The notes beneath the pieces are model-generated. The model searched no databases and had not been told where the DNA came from. It was given only the letters and a program-made list of their open reading frames with translations. From NCBI GenBank assembly GCA_030596585.1, contig JAUVJM010000001.1, positions 1-31,867 on the forward strand: 31,867 nucleotides of DNA, in the 5' to 3' direction. Below are positions 31,444-31,867 of the stretch, piece by piece (within the stretch, counting starts at the first letter, position 1; each line of letters begins with the position of its first letter). The stretch comes from a bacterium. Its GTDB lineage: Bacteria > NPL-UPA2 > JAUVJM01. Both the position numbers and the translations under genes were made by a program.

Positions 31444-31867
31444 ATGGTAACGGAAACTCTCAAGAAAAATCTGATTGATGGTGGATTTCTCTCGGAAGCA
31501 CAGTGGGAGGAAAGTTTGTCTCTGCAAAGGGAATCCGGCGGGAGAGTTGACCGGATACTCGTTGAGCTGGGGTATGTTTCCGAGAAGGACATACTCAAAG
31601 CCATTGCATCTCTTCTGTGCCTTCCGTACCGGGATACTATAAAAGTGAAATCAGATAGTCTATCCCCGGCAATTCCTGAATCTTTTCTAAGAGAAAACAA
31701 CTGTGTTCCCGTAAGTCTCGAGAACGGTGTTGTAACAGTCGCCACGTCAGACCCCCTGAATACCGAGGTTCTGAACGAGATGGCGGTTGTTTTAGGTGCT
31801 CCCGCCAAGGTTGTAGTGGCTTCCGGAGAAGAGATCGGGCGGGCTCTGGATGAATTTTCCGTTTCTC
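31444..31867 (+). CDS. gspE: GspE-type secretion ATPase, N-terminal part (runs off the window)
   Basis: An open frame from ATG 31444 to the window end encodes 141 residues with no stop. The start is weakly supported (GACGAG ahead). The sequence matches the N-terminal T2SSE_N/MshEN domain: LKKNLIDGGFLSEAQWEESLSLQ, GGRVDRILVELGYVSEKDILKAIASLLCLPY and NNCVPVSLENGVVTVATSDPLN, the repeated LxxLGxI/V...PL(N/D) pattern. This domain binds GspL or c-di-GMP in T2SS and related ATPases; the ATPase part lies outside the window. Position after gspD supports the call. Confidence 0.82.
   Translation, partial: MVTETLKKNLIDGGFLSEAQWEESLSLQRESGGRVDRILVELGYVSEKDILKAIASLLCLPYRDTIKVKSDSLSPAIPESFLRENNCVPVSLENGVVTVATSDPLNTEVLNEMAVVLGAPAKVVVASGEEIGRALDEFSVS

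Overview
The window comes from a Gram-negative bacterium, probably from an uncultured or metagenome-derived lineage. It carries two outer-membrane beta-barrel proteins ending in Phe, a lipoprotein, a type II secretion secretin followed by its ATPase, a polyprenol-phosphate-sugar glycosylation operon, Hanks-type kinases and many palindromic dispersed repeats. That mix fits the PVC/Planctomycetota or Omnitrophota type of genome, but nothing here fixes the phylum. No rRNA or universal marker gene is present.

Layout. (1) 1-2395 is an accessory, partly AT-rich block: the tail of a HicB-like antitoxin, a DUF262 protein translationally close to a HEPN protein (a candidate defence pair), and a complete hicA-hicB module with its own promoter and operator-like palindrome. 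(2) 2400-11102, minus strand, is a tightly packed five-gene operon: two tandem GT-C-like membrane proteins (paralogues), a DPM1-like GT2 transferase, a third GT-C-like membrane protein, and a membrane-anchored TPR protein that looks like the detached tail of a GT-C enzyme. The GT2 would charge a polyprenyl phosphate with sugar and the membrane enzymes would use it outside the cytoplasm. (3) 11275-12762, minus strand, holds two paralogous outer-membrane barrels. (4) 13044-15217 is a methyltransferase plus B12-binding radical SAM pair, driven by a consensus promoter and flanked by two inverted copies of a short repeat. (5) 15657-20809 holds a zinc-ribbon membrane protein, a lipoprotein, an unrecognised protein, a phosphomannose-isomerase-like cupin, 6-phosphofructokinase and a LURP-one/scramblase-like protein.

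(6) 20829-23734 has a secreted staphylococcal-type nuclease with an added OB fold, a relic of a BrnT-like toxin beside an intact ribbon-helix-helix antitoxin, a papain-family peptidase and a secreted protein of unknown function. (7) 23735-25164 has palindromic repeats, a gene remnant, tRNA-Arg(CCT) and, immediately after the tRNA, a DUF6922/AbiEii nucleotidyltransferase toxin-antitoxin pair. (8) 25161-31867 is one co-directional, mostly overlapping run: PHP phosphoesterase, membrane TPR protein, transmembrane Ser/Thr kinase with a HEAT-like outer domain, a soluble Ser/Thr kinase, the GspD secretin and the start of GspE, which runs off the window.

The two best candidates for something under-described are the kinase/TPR/PHP genes coupled to the secretin and the DUF262-HEPN pair. 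Other signals are several promoters that leave almost no 5' leader (hicA, the methyltransferase, perhaps pfkA), the tandem GT-C paralogue that has lost an acidic motif, and the number of small palindromic repeats.
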